The translations under genes were made by a program, and so were the position numbers. Shown one piece after another: positions 34,328 to 45,342 of a stretch of DNA of 64,000 bases. The stretch comes from Papiliotrema nemorosa. Lineage: Eukaryota; Basidiomycota; Tremellomycetes; Tremellales; Rhynchogastremaceae. The stretch lies in contig JASKOT010000021.1 in NCBI GenBank assembly GCA_032158125.1, positions 219,765 through 283,764 on the forward strand, in the 5' to 3' direction. The notes beneath the pieces were generated by a model, which was given only the letters and a program-made list of their open reading frames with translations, ran no database searches and was not told the origin of the DNA. Positions within the stretch are counted from its first letter, which is position 1; every line of letters begins with the position of its first letter.

Positions 34328-35393
34328 ATGGCGTCCATCAGCCGGCGTGCAGCGCTGAACCTTCTCCGCCCTACCCTCCGATCGTTTGCTACGGCTCCCA
34401 CTCCTGGCGCATCGACCTCGCCCACGACCCCGCCCACCCCGCCCAAGAGCACCGATGCGCCGAAATACTCTCCACCCGCAGTGTTCCCTCCGCCCGTCAA
34501 CCCATTCACCCAACCTGAAAAAGCGGGGGATGCGGAAAAACCAGTCTACTCGTCTACGCAACGCAAACTCGTCAGGGGGATCGCCAGGATGATGGGGTAC
34601 AATTCCCGGGCTAGTACAGCTATCAGGGAGACCAGTCGGATGATGAAAGGGATCGTCGAGGCTGTCGAGCGGGATCGTGATTTTTGGTATGAAGGTGAGC
34701 CCCTGCAACTTCCCGGCGATGTCCCGCTGACGGGCAGAATGCCGACTGCCACCGACGTACCAGACGTTTTTCCAGCTACACCTGCTATACGTGTTGACGC
34801 TTTTGCCGCGTATAAGGGCTCTACCCGCCGACATGCCCTCTCACAATTACCCCATCCCGGAGCCCTCGGAACCTACCCCACCTCAACACACCCCCGAAGT
34901 ACCCCCTGAACCCCAATCTTCCGTCGCGGGGATCTTGACCAAGGCACATTATGAAGCCTACCAGGCCGAGCTGATCAATCACTTTTTCGAAATGGCGGAA
35001 TCGCAAATGAGGCGTGTGCTGGGTCGGGGCGAACGTGAGAGGATTATCAAAAAGTACATGGCTGAGATGGGAGAACAGTGGAAAGGGGCAGGAGTGGGTT
35101 TGGACTATGCGATGGGTCTGTCCAACTCGGCCAACCCGGAAGAATCGAGTAGGGCAGATGCAGAGCTGGCCTCTTGGGTGTGGAGGAATTTGTTTGGGGC
35201 GAGGGGATTGGGTGCGCCCGCGGGCATGGTGGACCCGAGTGTGGATGAGTTGTGGTTGAAGGAGGTGGACATGGCAGAGCAGTTGGAGCTCGTTGTGAGG
35301 TTTATCAGGAGGGAGCAGGCCAGGTTGGACGGGATTTCGCATCGGGACGTGCTCGACGCGAATATAGGGTCTTGGGGTTGTGTTAGGGAATAG
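34328..35393 (+). CDS. CBP3: Ubiquinol-cytochrome c chaperone Cbp3
   Basis: Mitochondrial factor that, with Cbp6, binds newly made cytochrome b and starts complex III assembly (UQCC1 in animals). Exon 1 (34328-34694) gives a presequence (MASISRRAALNLLRPTLRSF) and a Pro-rich linker. A 43-nt intron (34695-34737) is followed by ECRLPPTYQTFFQLHLLYVL. Conserved blocks: LINHFFEMAESQMRRVL, EQWKGAGVGLDYAMGL, DAELASWVWRNLF and LELVVRFIRREQARLDGI. The protein is 340 residues, normal for the family. It runs tail to tail with COA1, with only 17 bases between stops. Confidence 0.9.
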
Positions 35394-35410
35394 TACATCT
35401 TTGCTATAGG

Positions 35411-36423
35411 TTATACCCTATCGATATTGTTCTCCAGTTGAAGCGTCTCCCCGTCGTCGGTGATCAATTTGTACCGGACTGCTGTTAGCGCACTTGTGAG
35501 ACACACCCACCTATCCTCCATGGGTCACCCTGGGAGGGGCGGATGGATGTGAAATAGATTGTACCGGCCTCTGCGGGTCAGCCATGGTTTAAAAGGGCGG
35601 ACGCACGCTTGTCGCCAGTCACCCTGAAGCTGAGGTCCACACGTCCTTGCATGGTGTTGACATTTCCAGAGATCCACGGGTCACCCAGGACTGTTTTCAG
35701 CGATGGTATCAGACGATTGATTGGGTGCTCACCATACCAAGGCTCTTCCAGCTTGACCCTGGTGCCCAGCACCGCTCTCACGGTGTCGGAATTCCGCAGG
35801 TGGAAGGTCAATGATCGCATGACTGATGATGCTAATCGTTCTTGGAAATGAGCACACATATGCACCTGTAGACTCACCTGCATTTGTGGCATACAGGATG
35901 AACAATCCCCATGCTGTCAGGACCAGTAAACCGGATACGATGTCTGCCTCGTCAATCGCTGCGTTCTAGTCAGGGGCCACATACACAAGACTTTCTTGTT
36001 CTGACGTCAGCATACGCGTGATCCAACATGACTCACCCCGACCTGCGGCAGGTCCCTGCGTGGCTGCCTGGCGTACAATAACCTGGGTCTACTAGGCCCC
36101 GAAAATGCCTCTTCCTCGGACACGTTGGATTTCCACCTGTGTCCCTCGGCTCCATGTTCCGTCAAGGTTGATCCGCCCACTGGATCGTTGAACGGTTTGT
36201 CCCATTTGGGACCTGAGTGGGTAGGTGGGAACCCGCGGATCTGTTCCGGCCGATCGTGGATGTTGCGCGGGGATGATTTCTCGGAAAAGGTGGTGGGTGA
36301 GAGGGGTTGACGTGACGGTGGAGTGCTGGACGTGGATGCGAACCGTGTCAGACGGAACGTCTTGGCTGATGAGGAGTATTGCGGTCGTAACAACTGGCGC
36401 AGACCTATACTTTGGGTCAGCAT
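35411..36423 (-). CDS. COA1: Cytochrome c oxidase assembly factor Coa1-like
   Basis: Inner-membrane factor for early Cox1/complex IV assembly. The N-terminus (MLTQSIGLRQLLRPQYSSSA) is a presequence. A short hydrophobic segment (SGLLVLTAWGLFILYATNAG) comes later, then the Coa1/Tim21-like domain: SDTVRAVLGTRVKLEEPWYG, LGDPWISGNVNTMQGRVDLS, FRVTGDK and AGTIYFTSIRPSQGDPW. The last exon encodes YKLITDDGETLQLENNIDRV with stop at 35411-35413. Several introns are present, including a small one before the last exon. The family call rests on the GDPW.sGNVN..qGrv.l.FrV pattern. Confidence 0.8.
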
Positions 36424-36717
36424 GGTGAGTAGGTTGTAGTAATATGGTGCTCTTCGGAAATCTCATCATAACCGTCCACATATGAGCCTGATACGCCTGC
36501 CATGTCGGCAGCGACTCTTTCATGTCATGCTCATTTCGTTCCGCCTGACTTTTTTTGGTCGCCGGGTGAGCCTACCTTTGTACTCTACAATCTCAAAACA
36601 CATCGTATGCATGCAGAATGTGTGGGCGAATCAGCCAGGTGCACGTGTACGTGGATCAATGCATCGTCATTTCCTCTCTTGAAACCCCGGTGAGGGGGGA
36701 GGATGGACCCGGGCTGT

Positions 36718-38573
36718 CTATCCTCGCAAGCCCAAAGACCACACAGTTGCAATGAGCTTCCAATACAATGCGACCGATGAGCGCGCCATGAGAGGCGGGG
36801 CGGGGTGTCTGAGGGCGACGAGACGGTCGCCGAGTTCGTTGGGTCGGCGTGTCAATGGCATGCGCGGGGGACAGTCGATGAGGGGAAAGGGGAGCATGGT
36901 GTGGGTGGATCGAGCCGACATGTCGTACAGCAGGGTGGATACCATGTCTGGGCTAAAGTGACCATGCTCGGCTCGCATGTCGATCCGACATTCTGGCCAA
37001 GCGCAAGTCCCTGCCAGTCTAGCCTTGGCATCCGTGACTTGCCACTTGCTCCCCTTGAGCTTGTCGTTTGGCACACACATCCGAGATCCCTTGTCCCACT
37101 CTTCTCCTTGATAGAGGAGATAACCTCTGACCCTGAGCCTGAGCGCCGCACTGCCCTCTGCGCATTCCACCAATCCTTGCTCGGTCCGAGATGTTGCCCA
37201 CTCGGCGAGACTCTTTGCCAATCCCTCCACCATGGCCTCGTCCTCCTCGCTCCAGCCATCCGGTGCAGCAGCGCGAGTCTTCTTTTTGGCGCGGTGTGAT
37301 GTGGATGGAGGGGTGCGGATGACCTCATATGAATAAGCGACCATCTGGATAGGCTCCTCGGGTTGCACATGGCCTCGACGCCACAAGGACAATCCACCCC
37401 GTTCATCCTCCCATAAAGCCAACTGGGGCATGTAGTCGTGGGTTCCGATCGATAGACCCTCGTCCAGGGGGACTTGGGCATCGGGCGAGGTGTAAATGAC
37501 GACGACAAAGGGGGGTAGAGGGGTGGAAAGAGTGGGTCTCATCGTGACTGGGTAAAAGCACGAAGGACATGTCGTCTCGTGTAAATCGAGGTGATGGTCC
37601 CATACATCCGCTTGGTCGACCTCGGTCTGGATACACGGCTCTGCGTCGGTGTACGACTGGATGGCTGAGCAGTGGGGACAAGTGTAGTCGACTCGGAAGG
37701 GAAGAGTGATGAGGGTCGCCGCGTCGTCATTGTCCGTGTCAAAGGCGGCAATGATGGACAAGAGGAGGTCGATGTGGATGGTGTCGTCGAGACCCGACGT
37801 CTTGATCAGCTCGTCGATGGTGGCTGCTATGGACAGATCGGCAAAAGTCTGTCGTTCGTGCAATTGTGCCCCCAAAATGAACACTCTGGTCGTGGGGGAT
37901 GGACAAAAGGCGATTGGAGAGGACGTGTCGGCAGGAGGGTTTGCGGCATCGACACGGGAAGAGGCGTGACCTCGCCTCCAAGCCTTGACTGCGCCTATGA
38001 TCTCGTGACACGCCGAGTCGACGGTATCACCTCGGAGATAATCAAACACATTGCCGAGGACCCAAAAGAGCTCACATGGGCTAGAACCCGTCAAAGATGA
38101 AACGTGAGACTGAACACTTACGCAATTCGGCCACCCAACCCAATGACCAGCCCTAGAAACTCAGACTCGGCTCTGATTCGTCGGTTACTAGGCCACGGGG
38201 TGATCAGCGCGAGGCGCTGATCTGGAAAGGTGGAGTGGTCGGAAAAGCTGGATTCAAAAATGACCCGTGGCAAAGGTCGGTCATCGGTGCGGGTGTGGGC
38301 GAGCATGTGCCCGACCATGTTGATTCTGAATCGACATGGAGGATGTGCTGCCGCCGCGCTGGCAAGACGGGTGGATGGGATGTGCAAGAGGATGTCGCCC
38401 AGTTGCGTGAGCAGATGATCGATGGCTGAGAAAGAGGCTGCTTTCGCGATGCCGGCTTTTGAATCAGCCCAAATGTGTTTCGGAAAAACTCACCCAACCA
38501 CGGCTGATCCTTCTTGTTGAATCCGTGCAAGCGTCAAGCCGACCTTGTAAGAAATCTTTTTGAGCCAAGACAT
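36718..38573 (-). CDS. Unknown protein with paired CxxC zinc-binding motifs
   Basis: Exon 1 starts at ATG 38573 (MSWLKKISYKVGLTLARIQQ). It splices to AIDHLLTQLGDILLHIPSTR, then GLGGRIA joins PCELFWVLGNVFDYLRGDT through an intron in phase 2. A zinc-ribbon-like pair lies mid-protein: YTCPHC and TTCPSC about 45 residues apart, preceded by TLITLPFRVD. A further C-x5-C-x8-H cluster (CAWPECRIDMRAEHGH) is near residue 480. A KKKTRAAAPDGWSEEDEAM segment separates them. The LPF..-Y.CPHC pattern recalls USP zinc fingers, but no Cys or His catalytic boxes of USPs were seen. I do not recognise the family; only the strong codon-consistent open frame (458 codons in the last exon) is certain. Confidence 0.75.
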
Positions 38574-38771
38574 CGTCCTTTTCCTCGCCACTGCCAGGTG
38601 CACAATTCGGACATATCCGGCGGCTCGTCGGGCATTTTTGACGTTTGGTGAGCTTTTCTCAAGCTCACGAACACGAGAGATGATCTGAAAAGCCGGATTT
38701 GCCGGGTCGAGTGAGAGGTCGAGAGGTAAGTGAGGGGAGGCGATCGGGCCGTGTTTTTATTAGGAGACAGT

Positions 38772-38984
38772 CTATGCTTTATCGCACTGGAGCATCTGGT
38801 CCAAGCCAACTCTCAAAGGTGTAGCGGACGTGGGGACATGGAGAAAAGCCGTCCGACCGGAAACTCGAGCGGGTGTGGTTTCGGGGGTTGTTGGCTGAGT
38901 CGCAAGACCGCTCTTCGGGGTGAAAGTCGTGATCGCCTGGTAGGGCGCTGTTGGTACGTCTTCTGACGTCAGATCTTGGTCCAT
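38772..38984 (-). CDS. Possible small Thr/Pro-rich protein
   Basis: A single-exon frame of 70 codons from an ATG at 38984 in good context (GACGACATGG), preceded by an A/C-rich CAACAACAACCCAGACG leader typical of 5' UTRs here. It begins MDQDLTSEDVPTAPYQAITT and ends GLDQMLQCDKA. Composition (Thr, Pro, Ser) is like disordered regions of real proteins in the window. No homology recognised; it could be chance. Confidence 0.3.
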   Translation of the reverse strand: MDQDLTSEDVPTAPYQAITTFTPKSGLATQPTTPETTPARVSGRTAFLHVPTSATPLRVGLDQMLQCDKA

Positions 38985-40109
38985 GTCGTCTGGGTTGTTG
39001 TTGTTATTCGACTCGGATTATGAGTAGTGCGATAAGGTGAAGTAGAACAGACTCTCATTCTGCATCTGAAACATCTGAAACGAATGACTTGTGATTTGCC
39101 ACCCGGCATCGATGTTACGTAAAAAAGCACCCCCCAAAGCCAACTCATAACTCACTCGAACTCGAGATGCGGACTTGCGAACCCTCTTTCATGCACCCCC
39201 TTGCGATGGTCTAACTACGTGCGTCGGAAGGACACGAATGAGATACGATCATAAGCTAGGTTCCCGCGACATGAAATCTCACCGGAGAGGGCAGAAAGAA
39301 AGGCCGAAGATGTCCGTATGATCACACCTCAACCGGCGAGGTCTTCGCCTTTCCCAAGGCCGGCGACTTTCATATATGCCTCAGCTCCGCCCTGTGCAAG
39401 CAACTTCATGATGCGCACCGCTGACGCAATCGTTTCATTTCCCCATGTGCAAAAGACCAGGGTCGGACAGTCCAAAGGATGCAGAGAGTGCAAACAGTGC
39501 AAAGACGCGTGTGAAACGGCCAATGCACAAACTTAGCACACTGCGTTCTCCCATTCTGATTTGGCAAGCCCTCAATGCTTGCCCTCCCTGACATGCAGGA
39601 GCCGGAGAAATTCCGATGGAGGCTACCTCGATCCCTCTTGTACTCGCGTCTCGTCAAGCCGTCGGCCCCGTCGCAATGATCGAACGTAAAGGACCCATAT
39701 TGGCCCAGACCCGTCAAACAACACAGACGCCCCTTCCGAATGGGAGAACACCAACAACTCCAACGACAAGACCCAACCTTGAAACGTCGGGAGCCATAGC
39801 ATCGACGCACGAACCACGGCTTTTGCCATCACCAGCGCCCCTCGGGCATGCGGACCTGACTGACGTTTCAACCCTGTGTGCCTCTATGGTCGCTGTCAAA
39901 CCCTCATCACTTGCATCAAGGTCTTTTTTCTCTCTCAGCTTGTTCTCTCTCAGCTTGTCGATACAGTGTCTGTTAAACATTGCTCTGCAGCCTTTTCTGT
40001 TCTCCTTCCCCTACCATCTTTCTCGAGATCAACTTTCATCGACCTTACATGGACATTGTGAGCGTCACTTTCCCCCACCGATCGCTCACTTTGCTAATCA
40101 AACAAGGAA
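38985..40109. other. Gene-poor stretch with 15-nt tandem repeat
   Basis: About 1.1 kb without a recognisable gene, the longest such stretch in the window. It holds an exact tandem duplication of TTCTCTCTCAGCTTG at 39928-39942 and 39943-39957 inside a pyrimidine-rich tract preceding the gene at 40110. A 178-codon open frame (39616-40152) runs across it but has no coding character. It probably contains a long promoter or 5' UTR, or an unrecognised non-coding transcript. Confidence 0.5.
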
Positions 40110-41073
40110 ATGTCTCTCGGCGACTCGTGGCAGCCGCCATGGGACGATGTGACGGATGAGGACAGGGCATACCTGTCCACCATCCGGGACCATCCCGTGC
40201 TCGGCAGCAAGGAGAAGCGGCTGGCATGGGAGGCCAAAACTGCAAGGCGTTTCAAGCCTTTCAACTGGGGCGAGCGATTCAAGTTGGCCAGCGGCGACGA
40301 ATACTACAAGGCAAGTCGTTTGAGCCCCAAGGGAACGCAGTACTGACTTTAGGTCGCCATGGCAAGGTTTGCCCATCAATGCAAATGCGGCATGTACCCC
40401 AGCTTCCCCGAACCGACATGCACCTCATGTCCGCGAAGCATCGCATTGTACCTTTTGAGGTAAAGTCGACCCCTTTTCCTTTCCCTTGAACATCTCACTG
40501 ACCAGGTCAAGCTTCCCACCGGGCATCTGCCAGCGCGCAGATGCCGAGAATCTTCGAGTGGCCCACAAATGGGGTCCACTGCAATACGGTAAGCTTTACA
40601 CCGGCAAGTGTGTCATATGCCTCCGAGCAAATGGCCCATGTGGATTGGCGCGCGTCGATATCTGCTCCCCCAATCCCTCTCCAATCCGACCGACACCATA
40701 CGCCTTGTACGAGCAACCAAGAGATGCGCCCTTGAAGCGACGGCCATCCGACAAGGAGCGAGGGAGCCTCGACAAGAAGCGACCCAAGTTGGCCGCCGAA
40801 CCGTACGACGAGACTCATCTCAGAGACGAGGTGATGCCAACGAGGGGAGGGCTGATCACAGAGCAAAGCAAGTACTCTAACTCCCACAGACACTGACATA
40901 CCCAGGAACGGGCAGTGCTCCTCAACATTCTCCAAGTGCCGGAAAGACCCTGAAAAGCAAGTCCTCCTTCGGTCGACGCGAGCTGACCTGCTAGGAACCA
41001 ACAGCGATGCGTTCAAGGTTGCCCAGGCCAGGAAAGATGTGTAGATTTCAAGGTTTGTTTTCTCGCCACTTAA
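40110..41073 (+). CDS. Cys-rich unknown protein, apparent GC-AG introns
   Basis: Exon 1 starts MSLGDSWQPPWDDVTDEDRA and ends ...DEYYK, followed by GCAAGT rather than GTAAGT. Only this GC donor, with acceptor ACTTTAG at about 40353, keeps the frame. Exon 2 encodes a CxC/CxxC cluster (HQCKCGMYPSF.EPTCTSCPR). Exon 3 carries CQRADAENLRVAHKWGPLQY, then CVICLRANGPCGLARVDIC and a basic region (LKRRPSDKERGSLDKKRPKL). A further intron (GTACTC to ACCCAG) leads to NGQCSSTFSKCRKD; a second GC-donor intron ending CTGACCTGCTAG gives CVQGCPGQERCVDF and a stop at 41071-41073. Without it a stop occurs at 41042. It may bind zinc and nucleic acid. No family recognised. Confidence 0.6.
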
Positions 41074-41329
41074 TGCATCAGGAAGGAGATGCATCATGCA
41101 TGCACTGTCTGCCGCATGCACGAGCGAACAAATCTGTATGCATCAGCATCCACAAAAGCACGCAAACGGTCGCATCATAAATCACGTAGCTGGCCCCCCG
41201 CCTGATTGTTCTTTTTTCAGGGCGGTCGGCGCCGAAATTGTCGTACGATGCCCAATACTCATCGCGACTTTGTTGACAACAAGACAAAGACTCTACGTTC
41301 TTTTCAAGCCAAACAGACAATCACTTGCG

Positions 41330-42962
41330 ATGGCTGCTACCACAGTCACCGATGGACCAGCGTCCAACCTGCGAAAGAGAAAGTCCAACACCGCCCTGAC
41401 CTCGGAAAAAATATCCAACGGACACTCGCAAGCTCTGCTCAAGGTCAATGCCGTCCCTACCGAACATGGGCAGGAGATGGACAAGCAGCTCGACGAGCAT
41501 CAATCGTAAGATCACCCATGCTCGTTGATGCTCACGTCAGCTACGAGTTCGGTGGACCCGTTGGAGTCACCGCCATGATGGTCGGATTCCCTCTGCTCAT
41601 GTGTGAGTGGACCGAGCGCACATGCAGCTCACATCCAGACTATCTGTGGATCTGCCTCTGGTTCTACCAAGGCAAATTCGTCTACCCTACTTCAGTCGAA
41701 GACATTGTGCCATTCTTAAATCGAATGGGCCAACACATCTACGAGGTGCGTCACTCTAGTCCGAATACGCTCACACCAGGGCGCGTACCCAACCAAATTC
41801 GCCCTCAAATCCTACCTCGGTCTCACCGTCGTCCAGCTCGCCTTTGCCGCCTTTCTCCCTGGTATCCAGCAAAACGGCCTCCCCGTCCCCTCGCTGAACT
41901 ACGAGGTCCTCCCCTACAAATGCAACGCTCTCGCCGCGTGGTATGTGAGCCTGGTCACCAGTTTCATCCTCCACAAGACTGGCATCTACCGACTCCCATG
42001 GATCGTGGAAAACTTTGGAGAGCTCATGACCGTCTCCCTGATCACATCCTTCACCTGCTCCTTCCTCATCGAATTGGGAGGCCGATTCTTCAACTGGGGA
42101 GGCAAACCCTTCCGATTGAGCGGAAACTGGGTGTATGACCATTTCATGGGCGTCTCCCTCAACCCCCGTATCGGCCCCGTCGACTTGAAAATGTTTGCCG
42201 AGGTCCGTGTCCCCTGGGTCCTCCTCTTCTTCATCTCGCTCTCTGGCGCGGTCAAGCAGTACGAGGAGCTGGGGTACGTCACCTACAACATGGCGCACAT
42301 GGTCCTCGCGACCGGACTCTACATCAACGCCTGTGCCAAGGGCGAGCACCTGATCCCCCAAACCTGGGACATGTTTCACGAGAAATTCGGCTGGATGTTG
42401 ATCTTTTGGAACATGGCCGGAGTGTGAGTCCTCCGCCTGTACACCCCTAACCCTCAGCCCCTTTACCTACTGCTACCCGGTGATCTACATGACCCGGTCA
42501 TCCCTTTCGACCTACGAATTCCCACTCTGGGGCAAAGCGCTCATGCTCATCACCCTCATCGGTGGATACTGCGTTTTCGACTGTGCCATGGCCCAAAAAT
42601 CCAACTTTAAACTCCAACAGCAAGGAGACTCTCAACCTCGAAACGCCTTTCCCGTCATCCCCGGATCGTTCATCCAAGACCCGAAATACATCCAAACCAA
42701 ACACGGCAACAAACTGCTCATCGATGGATGGTGGGTATACGCCCGAAAGATCAACTACACCGCCGACTGGATCCAGGCCCTCACTTGGGGCATGGCTGCC
42801 GGATTCAACACGGTCATCACGATGTTCTACCCCATCTTCTTTTTGGCCGTGTTGACCCATCGATGTGGGAGAGATTTCGAAAAGTGTGCTCGAAAATACG
42901 GGGATGATTGGGTCGAGTATTGCAAGGTCGTCCCCTACAAGTTTATCCCCGGTGTTTATTAG
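41330..42962 (+). CDS. ERG4: Delta(24(24(1)))-sterol reductase ERG4
   Basis: ER membrane enzyme of the ERG4/ERG24 family, catalysing the last NADPH-dependent step of ergosterol synthesis. Exon 1 (ATG 41330) is a soluble N-terminus (MAATTVTDGPASNLRKRKSN). The second exon starts YEFGGPVGVTAMMVGFPLLM, spliced to YYLWICLWFYQGKF, matching Erg4 rather than Erg24. Later blocks: HKTGIYRLPWIVENFGELM, GNWVYDHFMGVSLNPRIGPV, WDMFHEKFGWMLIFWNMAGV, INYTADWIQALTWGMAAGF and the catalytic-site end HRCGRDFEKCARKYGDDW, then YCKVVPYKFIPGVY. About nine hydrophobic segments are present. Confidence 0.93.
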
Positions 42963-43277
42963 GGTAGACGTGTGTTGGGTTGGAGAAGACAAAAGTTATG
43001 AAGTAGATTCATAGACGACAATCGCAACTGCAAATGGCGGAATGCATCCTGCCACCCCAGCTTTCCTGCCAGACGATGCAGCTCTTCGATGCATCTAGTG
43101 TCCCGTGAGCCATGATCACCGCCGATCAAGCCGTACTGCAGCAAAGGCAATACCTTGAAACCCAATCTTATCACAATCATGCAATCAACTATAAACATAC
43201 ATGTAGATCCCTCTACGCCCCTCCTCTTGCCCAACACCCCTCCCGCTCAAGTCACAGCGCACACACTCCACCAAAAG

Positions 43278-43444
43278 ATGGCAGGCGCAATCTTTGAGCT
43301 GAAAGAGGGTGGGTACATGGCGAGTCGAGGCGCACAAGCACGCGGTTTGGTTATCAGCCGGAAAAGATCAAGTTTGGTCTTGGGGACGGGAACGCGATGA
43401 CCTCCATCGAGAGTAAGGAGGAGATCGAACTTTTGTGTCCCTGA
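43278..43444 (+). CDS. Possible exon(s) of a small gene
   Basis: Within the 758-base gap before IVY1, an ATG at 43278 opens MAGAIFELKEGG. About 75 bases later another frame reads FGYQPEKIKFGLGDGNAM and TSIESKEEIELLCP to a TGA at 43442-43444. Both pieces look like coding sequence, but no intron that joins them in phase was found, so the model is unresolved and may be wrong. The rest of 42963-43720 shows nothing recognisable. Confidence 0.25.
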
Positions 43445-43720
43445 TATCAGTATCTAGTGACACGCGAATCAAGCCTGCATAGGATGGCAGAAAGAGGGGA
43501 AATGGCCGTGACCACTTACACGTTATAATTGTTCGTTGAAGGGGAAGTTTGCAAGAGTTTGGATTTTTACCTGGTGGATGAGCCATGACGTGGCTTTCAC
43601 CCAAAGATGACCACGTTTCAGATATACCCTTATCAACCCCCTATCGTCCCGACGTTTTGACCGTGTCAACAAATCCGAGACGACGTCCTTGACCTTTCAC
43701 ACACCAAGGTGCCAAAGACA

Positions 43721-45342
43721 ATGTCCTCCGATCGTACCCCCCGACCTAGGTACGACTCGATGAAATCCTCCGCATCAAGCGTGGTGCCTTCGACATGGAC
43801 CGCTCGACCCCCCTCGCCCAGTGTGAGTGACCGAATACCCCTCAAACTCATGGGCAGTTTTCGACCACTACCACAGGAAGCAAGGTCAACCTGCCAGCAG
43901 CTCACCTTCTCATCTCCCGCAAAGATCTACGCTCATCCATCGCCTGCTTTGAAGAGGTCCGCAACCCCTCGCCAACACGACTGACGATTAGCTCATGGCG
44001 GCGGCTAAAGCTTACCGCAATGCGCTGCTGGCCATGTCGACAGCTACTGCAGCTTTCGCAACAGCCATGGAGGCTTGTTCCAGGTGGGCTTACTCAGCCA
44101 TGGTGAGCTCACACCAGGCTAAAAGGATGTCGTGCATCCAACGGACCCCTCGCAGGGGCTTCGGGTCTGCAATACCTCGTATCAAACCATGAACAAATCC
44201 TGGCCGATACAGTCTATCGACAATTCGAGATCCCGCTGCTGGAGGCGCTGGACCATTACAAGCTGGTGACGGCGGACAGACTGGTCGCCTACGAAAAGAG
44301 CCTTCACGAGCAAAGCGCGAGGATACGGAAAACCGAGGCCGAGAATCTGCGAGTGGGGAGGAGGCGTAAACGAGGTGTGTACCATCATGGAACGTTCAAT
44401 AACTCATTTACAGATCTGCAACTATTCAGACAAGCGCTGGCAGAATTACAGAGGCAGGTCGACGAGCTCGACGCGATAAAGGCAGAATACCACGAAGAGG
44501 TCCTAGCCGGCGAAGATGAGGTAGCGATCCCGACTTATGCAAGAGAGAAGCCTCAGTGCTGACGTTAGATCTGGGATACAGTCCTTGGCAAAGTCGCCTT
44601 TGTCGTCCGGAGTCAGCTGGATTTCTACGAAAAGTTGGCCGGGAAAGCCTCGGATCCAGTCTTGGAACCACTCATATCGTCCATACCCGATCCCTTCGAC
44701 TCTTACGGTCCACCCAAGGAAGAAGGACAAATCATCAGTGTGCTAGCCCCGTGAGTCGGGACGCACTCTGCCGACCTCGGCTGACCAGGTAGTCTTAACA
44801 TGATCGACACCTCTCCCAAATCCCCTCGACCAGGCCTGTCCCGCACACAATCCTCCTCGGGCACCTCCACGCCCGACAAGCGATCCTCCATCATTTCGCC
44901 TTTCCCAACGACCGTCATATCACCCTCACGACCCGAGACGAGCACGATCTCGGCCCTAGGGGAGAGCCGATGGTTGGAAGATGGCGAAGCGGAAGGGAGA
45001 GCCAGGCGAGAGTTGAGCGTGATCGATGAGAGGGATTCCAACGAGGACCGAGTTGAAATCCCATCGGTCCCCGTTCGTGATGTGGCAGAGGCAACAGGGG
45101 ACGATCCTGCAGAGAATGTTGAACAGGAAACAGCAGACCAAGTCCCCGAGGTCGACGACGCGACTCCAGATCCATTGACCGAGGCCTCGGCAGACATCGA
45201 GACCGGATCGCCCAAGGAGGCCACCGAGCATCCGATACCCAAAGACTCGCTCAGGACCCCACCGACCGACCCGGCCACGCATAGCCGGCAAGGATCGCTG
45301 ATTGAATCCGCCGAGGAGGCACGGGTCGCAGTAGCTGCTTGA
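43721..45342 (+). CDS. IVY1: Ivy1-like phospholipid-binding BAR protein
   Basis: Inverse-BAR-type protein; yeast Ivy1 binds PI3P and Ypt7 on the vacuole/endosome. The ATG at 43721 opens MSSDRTPRPRYDSMKSSASS. The helical BAR region spans several exons: AAAKAYRNALLAMSTATAAF.TAMEACSR, GLQYLVSNHEQILADTVYRQ, FEIPLLEALDHYKLVTADRL, KTEAENLRVGRRRKR, LFRQALAELQRQVDELDAIK, GKVAFVVRSQLDFYEKLAGK and PLISSIPDPFDSYGPPKEEG. A disordered acidic Ser/Pro-rich tail ends ARVAVAA. The first exons are short and their junctions near 43980-44150 are tentative. Confidence 0.8.

Noticed and set aside
39616..40152. 178-codon open frame on the plus strand
   Set aside because: Overlaps the start of the gene at 40110 in another frame, consists of Ser/Pro/Leu-rich sequence from a pyrimidine tract, and shows no domain.
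41771..42379. 202-codon antisense frame inside ERG4
   Set aside because: Shadow of the sterol reductase coding exon; composition (Gly/Asp/Glu-rich) reflects reversed codons.
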